Assembly (NCBI RefSeq): GCF_023898315.1
Contig: NC_064616.1
Location: 530,739,102 to 530,803,101, forward strand
Direction of reading: 5' to 3'
Length of the DNA: 64,000 nt
DNA from: Schistocerca nitens
Taxonomy: Eukaryota > Arthropoda > Insecta > Orthoptera > Acrididae
The position numbers and the translations under genes were made by a program. The notes beneath the pieces were generated by a model, which saw nothing but the letters and a program-made list of their open reading frames with translations, was not told where the DNA came from and did no database searches. This document shows positions 30,469-42,829 of this stretch, in pieces. Each line of letters begins with the position of its first letter. Position 1 is the stretch's first letter.

Positions 30469-33400
30469 CGATTCCAGCACCAGGGGTCGACACAAGGGTG
30501 GGGCGGTTCTTTTGTCGATCTAATCTTGTTGCTCTGCGGCTGACACAGCAAGCAGAAATCATCTTAGCGCCTACCCAGTACATCCAGTGGAATATCAACA
30601 AATATCGAGATGAAAGAAAAGGAAGAAGTCACTACACAATCACTGTTTTCACACTGCAATTGAAAGTAAACGAGTGTTTCTGCAGTCTCCCCGATTTCGA
30701 CTGAACGTAATTTGAGGTGCATCTAATTTGCATATAAAACTGACTCCAATTTGTATACGAAAATGCCTTATGACTTATCGCAAAGTGAAAAGAGATTATG
30801 CCTACTGCTTCAGCACTTTTCATCACCTTCGGCTTGTATTCTAATACAATTGTGCCTTCACCGACATAGTTTGTGAAACCTAGAGTGTCCTCAATCTGCT
30901 AACTTTTTTTAGCCAGTTGTTACTGTGGGTGGCGGAACTGTTTGCCTTACAATGAGCTGAAAAACTGGTTGTATGCGAAAGTACTTGCCAACTTATAGAA
31001 TATGAAACATAAAATGCCATATATCTGAATACATATGTACCAGAGGGAACCACCACCCTACTCATGCTAAGGCTGACCATTCTGCAAAAGGTTGTTAATA
31101 AGATGTTGCATTTAACATACAAAATTATTAATTCATGGCAAACAACTTCAAAGGTGAAACTGACTACAATAAAAACTCGGCTTAGCTCAGCAAACATAGA
31201 AATGTTCATACCATGACTTGGGTAGAGTACATACATACATACAGAAATACATACATAGTAGTATTAGAGAAAAGTTAATTCTGATACATTCCATTGTGCA
31301 GGTTGCATACATTCAGGGGCAATAAAACATTCAGTGGCAAACCTATTGTTTTGTTAATTGATTTATGACTCTATGGGGATAATTCGTCAATCTGAGAAAC
31401 CTCCTACCACTTCTTCTTCCCCTCTCGTTATAACAGTTGATTTATAAACCCTGGGGATAATCTGCCCGTATGAGAAAAACGAACATTTCCCCCTCCCTCT
31501 CCTCCTCCTCCTCCATTCCTCTGGGAAATCCCCAACCAACCCCTTCTCCTTGCTGACACAAGCGCAATTTTGATATCAAATTAATTGACTTATTAACTAA
31601 ATTGATCTATTACTTAACCCTTTCCCCCTCTGGGAAGTCCCTCAGTAGTCAGTTGAGAGGGTTGTAACAAAGTAGGATTTAGTGGTAGACTGATGACGCA
31701 TTTTAGTGAGAGGGAGATGTGGTAGGTCATTTATCACACATTTAACCATTTTCCCATTGTTCTCTCAGGCTGCATCACTTGTGTGGTATAACCTGCATTC
31801 AACTCATATACAACTTCATGTCCTGTTTGTGACTTAGAGCACTATCTGTCTGCAATCGTTACCAGGAAACCTTCCCATACTAAAGTCAGCAGAGGACTTC
31901 CAACACATGTGTGATGAATCATGTCCACCAAACTGATGGAAAACCTATTTTGGCACCCTCCTCTAGACAAACGAATGTTTGTGAAGTACTCCATTTTTCT
32001 GCCACATCTTGGACATACATCAAATCTTGAGTTTTATAACTGCAGAGATTCTAAGTCAGTGACAGGAGTTAATGAAGTACTACAATACCTGTGTATACAT
32101 TTGCTTGACAGATGATGTGTGTGGAAGAGAGTGTGTTCTGTACAGAATTACTGCAGCATGGCACATAATTTCACATGTCAAACACCGCTGCTATGCATTT
32201 GTCTAGTTCTTCATAAGCTGTCATTATATAATGCATCTTTCTGTTGCTGTCAATCATTTAATAGGACTGTTGCGAGTCAAGCACAATTTCCAGCCTATAA
32301 TAGGATGTGTACAGTGACCGCTAGACACCTGCAGAAACCTATGTAGTTCATATATCACAGAGAATCTATGTTTCTTTATGTAGAAGGTAGTATTTTATCA
32401 TCCTCAAGTTTCTCACCATAGTGAGTGACACCGAAAACTTGGAGGGTGAATGTACATCAGGTGTTCGAATATATTTCCTGCAATGGAGTATTAACTGTGT
32501 TACATTCCACACGAGTAACATATTGGAAACCACACTGCTTTAACATTATAGCATATTTAAGTGCAGAATTGTGTAGCCTTAGGAGTATGTGTTTATGTTC
32601 TACAATCATTTCCCACTTTCCAGTCTCTTCTTGGTATGGAATACTACAGATACAACAATACTACAGAATTTATATCATATGTGATTAAAGTAAAATGTTT
32701 CAAACTCCTTCTGTCTGGAGCTCCATCATGCATAAACCATACGTTTCTTCTTCTTCTTAACTGTCTGTTACATCACCAAAATACTCTGAAATGTACCAAG
32801 CTTATATCTGCTAGACACCAATAAGGAGTTCTAACGTCTTCAGCAAGCATGCATGTGGAGAGATTGTGTTCAATTGGATGTGTCATGTGGGAAAGATTGG
32901 TATGGGACAGTCTTAACAGAGTGGCAATTATAGTATCGGAATGAGAATACCTATCTATATCACTAGCTTCAGTCGGTTGTGCCAGATTCTAACAAGTGTT
33001 ATGCTCTTTCCAAAAGCAAAATATCGCAAAGTATTGATTACGTGGAACTCAGATAGTTCTGTTCCTTCACAAGATGTAGAATGTAGTGTGTATAGTCCCC
33101 TCCTACTTCAGGCCATTTCCAAATTAAATGAGAGACAATGTTGAAGGGAGGGTTGGTTGAAGAAAGAGGAACAGTTACAAGATGCATAGAGAGACCATCT
33201 AGAGTTTTACTCAGCATCCACAAATGCAAGAATACTTTGTGACTCCTATTCACACAAGGAGAGATGGGTAATCGTAATAAAACTTTACCAAATTTATAAC
33301 GTGTTTTGGCTAAGGAACATAGTTCTTGAACCTTCTCTCTACTGATGACTATTTCCTACACTAAGAAACAGTATTTGTGTTATGCGATGTAGGCAGCATA

Positions 33401-34326
33401 ACAGGGTTTGCGATATGTCCACATATATACAGAACTCACAAAGTAATGGAGGGGGGTTCTCTAGCTATGATGCATAAATTGAGAATCATGCTGCAATGTC
33501 ATTTGCTGATAGCATCACGAGGTCGATATGATGAGATGTTTTGTTGACATGGCATGTCATCGGAAGTGATGGTTTGTAACTCAAGTAATGGGATAAAATA
33601 AGTTTTAATTACAGGAAACCTGGAGAAATCGAAAATTGATGAAAATTACGTAAAATTGAGGTAAATACTAAAAAAATGTGGGTGAATGAGTACACACATG
33701 GTCACCTGAGTATATGAGAATCATTATGTGCCTCCAATGGTGCAATTCACAACTGATGGTGCATACCATCCATGCTGTATGTGTGTAAGTTCTGCAGAAT
33801 ACCCCTTGTTCCACATGCGGTTATGCATTGTAAGCCATAAAAATGAAAGACACAGTGTCCAAAGATTTGGAGGCAATGATGACCATCACCCAGGACACCA
33901 AAACAGTGATCATATACCTGCATGCAGTATTTACAGCCAATATATGGAATAAATGCTCTTGGTCTCTTTGAAAATGGAATTCAGAGGCATCTGCTACCCT
34001 GTCACTGTGGGACATGAGTTCCAATGTAGAGGTTCACTACTGCCTCCTTTATTCTCATTTCCCTTCTTAAATGTCAACACCATTTGTTTGTAGAGGCAGA
34101 ATGTATATATATGACAAAGCATTTCTACAGAAAAATGATGGTAACAATCACTTAACATTAATACAAAGACATCTGTACATGCATTTATTATCTTATTGTG
34201 AAGTTCAACGTAACAACTAACTATTTCCCAAGATTGATATCACCCTATTCCTAACATTCCTCATACATATACACAAAATAAATTCCTCCCTCATCCATTT
34301 CAATTTTATCTTCCTTTTCATCTCAT
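30469..34326. other. Long AT-rich region without a recognisable gene
   Basis: About 3.9 kb in which no open frame resembles a known family. Two imperfect repeats of a TGATTTAT(G/A)A...GGGGATAAT phrase lie about 84 bp apart (31361 and 31438), and a CTCCTCCTCCTCC stretch lies near 31500. A faint TAGA/TACATACATA micro-repeat occurs at about 31231-31256. CpG is scarce, consistent with old, methylation-decayed sequence. This could be intronic or intergenic; I saw no splice-bounded coding exon. Confidence 0.45.
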
Positions 34327-34337
34327 TATTCAGATTT

Positions 34338-34455
34338 TTCAGAAGGATGTAGGTTGCAGTAGGTACTGGGATATGAAGAAGCTTGCACGGGATAGAGTAG
34401 CATGGAGAGCTGCATCAAACCAGTCTCAGGACTGAAGACCACAACAACAACAACA
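34338..34455 (+). mobile_element. RTE-type LINE tail only (118 bp) with target duplication
   Basis: Shares its full length with the last part of the RTE-type LINE at about 15720-15838: AGAAGGATGTAGGTTGCAGTA, AAGCTTGCAC-GGATAGAGTAGC, CAAACCAGTCTCAGGACTG and the tail CCACAACAACAACAACA. Direct repeats TATTCAGATTT at 34327-34337 and 34456-34466 flank it exactly. This is a classic severe 5' truncation of target-primed reverse transcription. Confidence 0.92.
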
Positions 34456-34479
34456 TATTCAGATTTGAACAAATGTCTG

Positions 34480-36531
34480 ATACACACTAATATTTGACTT
34501 TCCTCTTCTTCACTTTCTTCAATCGGAATGGAATCCCACTCCATCTTCCTCTTCCTCCATCTCCTGACCATCCATTTCATCTTCTAGATGGCTTGACATC
34601 CACTTTGCTTCATGACCTAGCATGCAAATAATTAAACAATCCTCCTCATTTTCTCCAACTTGCTCATCTTCTTCATCGCTATTATTTTCATTAGACACCT
34701 CAATGTCATCATCCTCCTTCTCCTCCTGGCAAGGTTTCCATCCTATTTACATGTCCTATTATGTCAGCTTTGTTCACTCATTTTTTTCTGTAGGTGTTCT
34801 TACAGCCCTTCCCGCTTCCGTCACCAGTCATTGCTGCGATGGATGTGCCATGTGATTGTCGACCACTGGATTTGGTAGTCTGATCTCAACAGTCTCCACC
34901 TGTTGACTATTCTAGTCTGGCTCCTGCCAGTTCACTATGAACTGTGGCCCATTATTTGGTTGATAGTAATTACCTTCTCCTCTACCTGTTGGGAATGGAT
35001 TAAATGGAATGCCCACTCCTGACGGCTTCTTTACATTGTTCCTCCCGTCGTGGCAGTCTATGAAAGTTACTGTGACCATTATTATTCTCTTTTTCTCTCC
35101 TTCTCCTGCACCTTTGACTCTTGTCAAATGTGAGTCCTAATTTGTGCAACATGTTCTTCAACACTTTGACAACATTGTCACATCTATCTGCCAGTGTGGT
35201 ATCTAAGCAGTAACTTCATGTAGCAAATTTTGTTGATTTCACTAGTGCTACAAGCCACATCTAGGAACTGGTTCTCTCTCAGTAAAGCTATGAAAAACGT
35301 TAAAGGACTCCTCTGTCCTGATGCTTCCAAATCTTTGCACATTGCTGTCTCTTGCTTAATTCATACCTGTGTTTCCTTTGACGAATAGATTGCAAGAGAA
35401 ATCTTGCTAAAGTTCTTATAAGATATGCAAGTTAGTTTGATATTCATAATCTTTACAGTCATTTCCCCTTCTACATATGCAAAAAAAAGTCTAATTTATC
35501 CTGTAGTGGACATGATAATGGCAATGACAGATCAAATTGGTAAATTCACACCTTGGGATCAAGTGTAATTCCACCATCCATATACGCCTGAAATTTACAT
35601 ACAGAGAAGAAGTGTTTGACAGCAAATACCTCTCAGAAAGAAAGTGTTTGAAATCAGGCACTTCTTCCTCTGTGGCACATATCTTAGTTGCTACTGGTGA
35701 CAATCTGTTCTCTTCCTGCCATCTTGCATTCAATGCAACCTAGGATTGAACTTCTTCATTTCTCCAGCATGACTCCTCCTTAGTGGCACACAACTGTGTA
35801 TTCCCTCACATCTGCCTCTAATCTTATCACTTGCAATACTTGTTCTTTGGATGTGTCTATAAATTGGTTTCTTCAATTGTGTGCCTTTTTGTATTGAAGT
35901 AGAGATCAGACTTCTTCTGATACTGCAGCTGAAGCTGTATTTGAGGTGTCTGACCCTGTACCTCTCTTGTGCAACCCTTGATCTATCATTTCCTAACTAT
36001 GTGACTCTAGCTGTTCTCCAGTTTCATCTAGTTTACTAATGATACATTCTTCAATGTTCTCTCTGTGCTCTTCTGTCTTCCCTATCCATTCCTCCTGTTC
36101 CTCCTGCTTATCACTGATCTTCTCAAGGTCTCGCTCTATGACTGGAAGTTGTTCTAATTGGACTTTGTTTCTTTTTGCACCTTTTGTGTCTCTCTAGCCA
36201 ACGTTTTAGCCACCTACTCTTCTTTGCAAACATCTGTAGCTTCATTTTTTGCTTCCTTCTTGACTTTTCTGATCTCTTCTCCTTTTATAGTTGTTATTGT
36301 CCACTTTTCCCTCATCTCTTTTCTGACTGCTTTTGTTTTCTCTCTCGCTTCTTTTGTTGTTTCTTCTAATTTTGCCTTCATTTCTCTTTTTGTCTTTTTT
36401 GCTCCATTTCTCACCTCCCTAGCACTTTCTCTTACCTCTCCTGTCACTTTCTTAGTTTCTTTTGCTTCTCTCCTAGTCTGCTCTCCTTCAGTGTTGACTT
36501 CTCTGTTTGCCTTTTTTACCTTTTCCATCAT
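34480..36531 (-). pseudogene. Possible gag-like coding remnant with a coiled coil
   Basis: The clearest piece is a minus-strand frame (36531-36214) of 105 codons made almost entirely of Glu, Lys, Arg and Thr in a heptad-like pattern, predicted to be a coiled coil. Downstream on the minus strand another frame (35733-35491) reads NARWQEENRLSPV...EEEVPDFKHFLSERYL, which looks like a retroelement gag middle region, and 35127-34912 is basic. The pieces are in order but separated by many stops. I infer a gag remnant of an LTR retroelement; no protease or RT is attached, so this is weak. Confidence 0.3.
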
Positions 36532-36887
36532 TTACCTACCACATTGAAAACCTACCACAATAAATTGCAAATAAATACAATGCCTAATGCACATAGTTAC
36601 AATGCTCTTGTCAGTGCTGATACCCACAGGATATGGAACAGAATCCAAAAATAAGGCAAAAGCTGTAAGAAAGATACAGCTGATAAGTATGTGCACCATC
36701 AACTGAATCTAAAATTATAGAAATGTGGTTCTAATGTATCTCAAACATTATATAATTGAAAGTAATTTTAACCAATCACCTTTAAATCTATATTGTCAGC
36801 TGAACATTTATAACTTAACTGCATCACAAAAGGTTACAAAAATACCCATAATCCGGGCCATGCTTGGCCCATTTATGCAAAAAACTG

Positions 36888-37172
36888 CTTGCTATTAAAG
36901 AGAGTGAGAAGTTATGCTAGTTAATTACCTATGTAGAACTCTCCACAAGGGATCATGCTCATTAAAGTGTGCACAACAAGGTAATTAAATGCAAATTTTT
37001 ATCCCAGACACTAATTGATGGGTGGGAGTAATCACATAGGTTCCTTAATTATGCACAGGTATGACTAGTTATGAAATGAAATTCATGGTTATGATAAATT
37101 CCTGAGTTTATTAGCACAAATTGATTTTGTTAAAAAAAACATTTTCGAGTAATTCAACAAAAGTTACTCAAG
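36888..37172. repeat. Dispersed non-coding repeat R1, copy 2
   Basis: Collinear with 22205-22455. This copy has a slightly longer middle (about 30 extra bases around ATGAAATGAAATTCATGGTTATGATAAA) and ends ...AATTCAACAAAAGTTACTC, matching AATTCAGTAAAAGTTAATC in copy 1. It lies about 350 bp beyond the start of the possible gag remnant, in the right place for a 5' LTR or leader of that element, but this is inference. Confidence 0.65.
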
Positions 37173-37665
37173 TCAGTTAGACTCTTGCATTTGTTGAAAT
37201 GACAACTGTACTGCCATATGCAGTCTTTATGAAATGATATTTGTATTATTATATACAGTCCATGTGCCTAAAACTAGAGCTACATGTAAGTACTGAAAGA
37301 ACTGCAAGTACAGGGTTTTGTCACAAACATGTACCTATTATACTGGTATGTGTTATTCATTCTTCATAATTTCTACAATAGAATTGTTCCACAGTAATGT
37401 CTGATGATAATTTTTAGAAATGCATAAAAATTAATAAAGAATTGTGCAAACTAGATTTTTCCATGTGATTTGAGGCTTTCCTGGTGTATATGATCTTCCA
37501 AGGCTCTCGGGTGTACTATCAAATGCAGTCGTTGCAAGTCCACAATATTTTGGTGAACAATTGTTCCACAATCATCAGGTGGTACTGATTGAATGAGGGG
37601 TCTCCAGTGTGCTCCCGGTATCTGTGCCTGTGGCTCCAGAGTTCTGGCCTCACCATGCTTAGTGA

Positions 37666-37900
37666 TCAGGGGACATACGGCTGTAGCGGTGAGACAGGGA
37701 GCCTCAGTTGTCTGACAGCTGTTGTCCACATCACATCTCGTGTGCGGATGTTACTATTTTCTTTGACTGACTTAAGTACTGGCTCCCATGCCATACTTAA
37801 TTGGAAACCCGTGTCCCTGTTTATTAAATTATCCATCACGCATATTTCAATGGCCGCTTCAAATATGGAGTCCCAACTAAGTAGGTCATAGGAGCCAGTA
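37666..37900 (-). pseudogene. Penelope-like GIY-YIG C terminus, minus strand
   Basis: The minus-strand frame 38049-37666 contains EAAIEICVMDNLINRDTGFQL followed by SMAWEPVLKSVKE. This is the same C-terminal signature as SVEIHLAQDLISRDGGFQL at 15839-16078, placing it in the Penelope-like group though in a different subfamily. The rest of the nuclease and the RT are absent. The sequence sits in the loop and right side of a long inverted repeat (37723-37954). Confidence 0.6.
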
Positions 37901-37954
37901 CTTAGCTCAGTAAAAGAAAATTGTAACACCCACACACAAGATGTGATGTGGCTG
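37723..37954. repeat. Inverted repeat with about 65-bp arms
   Basis: CCACATCACATCTCGTGTGCGG...ACTTAAGTACTGGCTCC at about 37728-37785 is the complement of GGAGCCAGTACTTAGCTCAG...ACAAGATGTGATGTGG at about 37891-37950 with roughly 80% identity by eye. The loop of about 105 bp holds the Penelope-like C-terminal motif. Single-strand folding would give a long imperfect hairpin. Confidence 0.75.
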
Positions 37955-39600
37955 GCACACAACTGTATCGTGGACCTTTGACATTGCATCTGACAGTACA
38001 CCTGAGAGCCTTGGAAGTAAAAGTTTTCCGTAACTGCAATTTGCGTCAAATCTGAATGGTTGCCTACCTCTACTTCAAAAGAATTCCTGGATCAAGGAAT
38101 GGAAATGAGATGAGGCCTACTGCTTCTTTGCTTTTCAGGGTTAGATCTGACACACTGAAGGAAAAACACACACCACTACAAATGTTATTGAGAGTGTTAA
38201 TACGAGGAAGTATGATAAATGTGTTGTTTTGGTGAGGAGTACTGCTGTTGTTGTTCATGACAAGTGCAGGAAATGTTATTAGAAGGATCATTATGCTGTA
38301 AAGGTATAGTGGTAAATGAGTCCCACATTTATCCATTGTCATTTCAAAAATTTTACCCTAGAACACACTGTCTATTATGTGGGGAACATGCATCACAGGA
38401 TTATATCAAAAATGAGGTGAAGAAACAGTTTTTTAAATTTTTTTTCATGACATATCAAGGGAATGATGACAAAGTGGAATAATGACTGGGGAACTCAAGT
38501 AAAATTTTGAGTGGGGCACATTGAAGGGTAAAAGAATTTTTAGTGTCAGAAATGGACTGTTGAACAAAGGGTATGAGCACTGAATGTGAACAAAGGAGTT
38601 CTGAATATAAATAATGGAAGGATATATGATACCCCAATGTACATATCACTTAAGGATCATTATAATAATGATTGGGGAAACAAGAGCAACTACTGAGGTG
38701 TAAAGGTAACCTTTCTTTCCATGAGCTGTCCATGAATGCAACTGTTGGGGAGCAGGCAATACTGATAATAAAGTAATAACAAAAAATATTCATTTTTTCA
38801 ATATGTTTTTCATTACTGAGATGTTCTGCACTCTTTTTGTTGTATGTTACACTTATCCACTTGTATTTATTCTCAGTTTTTGAAACTTCTATATGAGTTT
38901 CTTCTGTAGGTGCAGCAGACTCATCGTTTGTGTGAACAGAGGTATCATTCTACCTGTTTTTGTTGTTATTTTCATGTGTCACTTCAGCTAACTTTCAAAA
39001 CATTTGGGGCTACTCAAAATATGATTTACTCCTCTGCAGGATTGGAAAATGGATGTTGATGGATTTAATTAGTGAGACTATAGCAGAAGGGTGTGGGGAC
39101 ACATGTGATCAAATATCTTTTATCACAGGCAGGACAATTAAGCCTTTTGTAGGAGAAACCATGACAGTAGGATACCCGCCCATAATAGTATCACAACCAG
39201 GATAGAGATTTCTTCATAGTGTGCACAGAAGATAATATGTACCATATGGGAGTGCATAAATATCACAGAAATTTCCTCAGAATTATCTATGCTTTATAAA
39301 AATGTGCAGTCAATTAAAAACAAAGTACAACAGCTTTAAGTTGAATAATAGTCTTTGAACAGTATGGTGGTATGCATTAAAAACCACTGGTTTTGAGATA
39401 ATTAATTACAGCATAGAATGCCATCATCATATGAATGTGTAAGCTGCTACCCAAGAATTACCTTAAAGGATGGAAGGGTGGGGGTCATGTTTTTATATTG
39501 AAGATGACACATATTTTATGTTAGAGATTGTCTGATCACAATTAGTGCAGACAAACATTTTAAATTGGCCGTCACTGAACTAACAAAGTGAGACATCTAT
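37955..39600. other. Region without recognised genes
   Basis: Neutral to AT-rich sequence. The short open frames (38264-38482, 38960-39205) have no recognisable motif. No terminal repeats or target duplications noted. Confidence 0.4.
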
Positions 39601-40100
39601 AAAAAGTGACTTACTCTGTTTGTGTACCATTTGTGTAGCAGCTATGTTAACACTTCCGTTAACAAAATTAACTGAAGTCCTGGAAAGAATCTTGGCCCTT
39701 GAAACTAACATAATAAGGTGTGGAGACATAAATATTAACACAGATGTTGAGGATGAAATTAGTAAGAACTGCATAAACATTTTCAGCAGTTTTGGCATGG
39801 TGCACATTGTAGATACTATCAAAAAGTAGATAGCTATCAAAAAGTTCAGCATCAATCTTAGACCTTGTAGTTACAGGAACTGACAGGGCAAACTGTGAAA
39901 CATATATAATAAACCATGGCGTTTTGGATCATTACTGTCAGATAATAAAGCTAAAGATAGGTTTGCAAACCTGGAAAACTATGGGAGTACAAAAGGATGT
40001 TCTAGAAACATAAAGTACATACTTTTTCTAGGGCACTGGAAATTAAACTGGAGATAGAATGACTATGGAAAACAATGTGGATTCTAAGTTCTCTATATTC
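39601..40100 (+). pseudogene. LINE endonuclease C-terminal fragment
   Basis: Plus-strand reading gives KLTEVLERILALETNIIRCGDININTDVEDE, INIFSSFGMVHIVDTIK, then after stops and a small local duplication (ATAGCTATCAAAAAGTT, about 39826) ILDLVVTGTDRANCE and NHGVLDHYCQIIK in shifted frames. The order GDxN, then the S-x-x-D-H box (here VLDH) is that of the C-terminal half of APE-type LINE endonucleases. Decayed beyond function; the RT does not follow in recognisable form, though AT-rich traces may continue to about 40540. Confidence 0.6.
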
Positions 40101-40887
40101 TGTACATTGCTTAAATTGCATTGGCATTAGAAAATCCTCCTAGACACTTAAATTTCTCAGATCTTTTCAGAAGCACTACATAAATCCAGAGTTCCTGGAT
40201 AACTACCACAGGTATAAAAAAAAATATACAGGAGAATGTAATGGTTATGTTTCATGACCAAAATACTTTTTTTATTTTTTAATGTTCTGCAACAAGGTGT
40301 CAAGGGTTCAAAAATGGATGCAGTAGCTACTGTGGCATTGTGAACAAAGGCATTGAGGAACTAGTGGCCCCAGTAACAAGCAAGATGCCTGTCACCTGTG
40401 AAAAGGTAGCAATAGATTTTCAAACAGCATGTTTCTAAAGGAACTCTGGAGTACTTATAATGTTAAATTTATTGCCAACAAAGAGATTAAAGGTAAAGAC
40501 CAATAAAATTGTAAATACAGCATATAAACTATTTTCTAAATCAAGCAAAGGTTAAATATATAAAAGAAACAGGAGGCCAAAAAAACTAACCAACGGGAGC
40601 TTATATGGGTGGAGGATGGTTTGTAGGAAGCAAAGTTTTGGTCATTGCTAATGACAGAATCGCTGGGGAGGAGCAGGTGGCCTTTTAACAATGACAGTTG
40701 TCCATTACAAAGTGAATGACCTGGTGCAGTGGAGGACTTTTCCAAAGACTGTCAATGTGCATCTTGTCATCTGACAAACTGATGCAGCGTACCATCATCA
40801 ACCACTACAATCCACTGTTAGTCAAGTTATGCCACAAATTTCTTTCATCCTCAGTTTGACTGGACAATTTCTCATTGGTTATGTTCC
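40101..40887. other. Region without recognised genes
   Basis: Probably the continuation of the decayed LINE at 39601, but I could not match it to RT motifs. Short A-rich runs only. Confidence 0.35.
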
Positions 40888-41910
40888 CTACCCCTGTAAT
40901 GCCCTTCCCTTAACATACCAATTAGAAAACTGTTCTTTTTCTTTGTGACATTGCAAAATAATGTGCACCATTTGTATAGCAATGTATTTCCAATTTTAAG
41001 GAAGGTTATATCACACCATATATTAATAGTTTTAGTGAACTTCAAGATGGCATCAGCACTTGATGGCTCTTCCACGGTGCATAGTTCTAATACCATTTGT
41101 TAGATCCTGGGTGTTTAACAACATGATATGAAGCAAATAGTTCTCATTTTGTATGCAAAAATTGTGGCTTCATTTCCAGTCACATGGAAACACAAATACA
41201 GGTCACAAGAATAATACATTCAACTTATGCCCATTCATATTGTTCCCTATTCCAAAGAGGTTCACACATCTTTACACTACCAATCCAAAATAAGTCTAAT
41301 GCAGTTAGTACTGGGGAGCAATAATACAAGATATGTTGTTTTTTCTCAATCATTTCAGAATATTGTTTGAGTCAATACAATGCTACTGTGACTGCCAGCT
41401 CGATATTCAACATCAGATTTAATTCATTAAATATTCCTTGTGAGTATGTAATTCTTTAAAATTTTGAAAAATTACGGTTGTCGATAATATTTATAAAATA
41501 TTGATGATATTAAGCCTGTAAACTTCTTGTCTTACAGGGATGTTGGTTACATACAGATATTATAAAATAAAAATGTAAATACTAATGTATGTTTTGACTG
41601 AATTTAAAATTATGTGATAAACATAACAATAAACAAAATAATTTTGTTTTTAGAGCATTTGCTGTTAATTATTTTCAATCTTTTCTTCATAGTCTATCGT
41701 CACAGTATGTGAACATATTGACACATAAATGAAAACATATATTTATGACAAAAATGTACTCAGTGAATGGAAACTCTGTGAACATTTACAATTATGGATA
41801 ATATAATTTACAGATGAAAACTGAATCCAAATCTGGCTAGAATTCTGGTGGTATAGCACATTTCATCACCTGAGCAGAAGTTCCATTTGATCTTGATTTA
41901 TTACAATATC
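40888..41910. repeat. Duplicated non-coding unit R2, copy A
   Basis: Two blocks of this unit recur in the same order and orientation near the right end of the window. Block 1: 40888-41065 matches 57738-57905 (CCCCTGTAATGCCC, TAGAAAACTG, TTGTGACATTGCAAAA, ATAATAGTTTTA, GGCATCAGCA). Block 2: 41645-41905 matches 59345-59612 (TTTGTTTTTAGAGCATTT, AGTATGTGAA, GGAAACTCTGTGAACAT, TCCAAATCTGG, GATCTTGATTTATTACA). The middle part (41066-41644) has no clear counterpart, since at the other locus several transposons lie between the blocks. It is either a segmental duplication or two copies of an unknown long repeat. Confidence 0.7.
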
Positions 41911-42469
41911 CCTCTCAAACAGAATTTGTATGAAATTGTGCAAATTTAGGTATCACACTTGAAAATTAGTTTTCCTCAGAAAGATTTTAGCTCTAGTTGA
42001 ATGTTCTGGAAGCCTTTGACTGTGGAAAATTTTCTTGTAAGAACAACATTATAAAATTTGAAAATACATAAAATGATGTTATGAAGATCTTTTGTATAGA
42101 ATCATAATAAAATTCATGGAAAATCCTTAATATAAACTGTAGCAAGTGTTTTATTAAGACAGTATTTCAATATCAAAGCAAATAGTGAAATTTTTTAAAG
42201 GTTTCATGATGAAGAAGCATGAGGATACATGACGTTTATGTTTTTTACATAAATGCTTCTTGTAAGATAAACAATTTTCTCAATGTAAACAAAAGGTTGC
42301 ATACTGGGAAATCATTTCAGTTTTTTGGCAAAATTTTGTAAAACACTTATAAGAATGGAAATAATTATTTTTATGACTTTGTTTCCACACAAAATAACTT
42401 TCTGAAGTACCTGTTATTTATGTTCAAGACTGTTGGTGGTACTCATAATTTAACAGCACATGTTTAACA
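41911..42469. other. AT-rich sequence without recognised features
   Basis: No coding similarity. It continues after the R2 repeat and ends at the target site of a tiny SINE insertion. Confidence 0.4.
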
Positions 42470-42517
42470 GGGACCGATGACCATAGCAGTCTGGTCCCTT
42501 TAATCCCACAAACCAAC
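42470..42517 (+). mobile_element. 48-bp SINE tail with 11-bp target duplication
   Basis: GGGACCGATGACCATAGCAG, then TCTGGTCCCTTTAATCCCAC, AAACCAAC, flanked by CATGTTTAACA at 42459-42469 and 42518-42528 exactly. The same tail phrase occurs in the 91-bp insert at 3724-3814. Only the terminal part was copied, so retroposition ended almost at once. Confidence 0.85.
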
Positions 42518-42588
42518 CATGTTTAACATTTCATACAAATGAAAGACTGTATAATATGATTACATACTCATCACTACATTCTGTTTTT

Positions 42589-42610
42589 TTTTTCTCTCTC
42601 TCTCTCTTTT
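42589..42610 (+). repeat. T-run followed by (CT)n microsatellite
   Basis: A T run of about ten bases leads into a CTCTCTCTCTCTCTC tract. A simple-sequence repeat of no evident function. Confidence 0.8.
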
Positions 42611-42829
42611 AGTGTGGGATGTATCTCATTTTGCCTCTGGCTCTACATGCAGTTTTATGGGTGTTTCCGTATGTTGACATCTAAAAATATGTCATAATTT
42701 GAACTTTTAGGGAGAAGGACTAGAGTGTTTTCCTGCACACACCTATCATTTGGAATGGATGCTAAAGTAAAAAAAAAAAGAATATATTACTTATAAGCTA
42801 CATATGAAAGGATAACACAGTAAAATATA

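Noticed and set aside
36158..36547. A Phe/Ser/Leu-rich plus-strand frame resembling a membrane protein
   Set aside because: It is the antisense of the Glu/Lys-rich coiled-coil frame on the other strand; hydrophobic composition follows from that.
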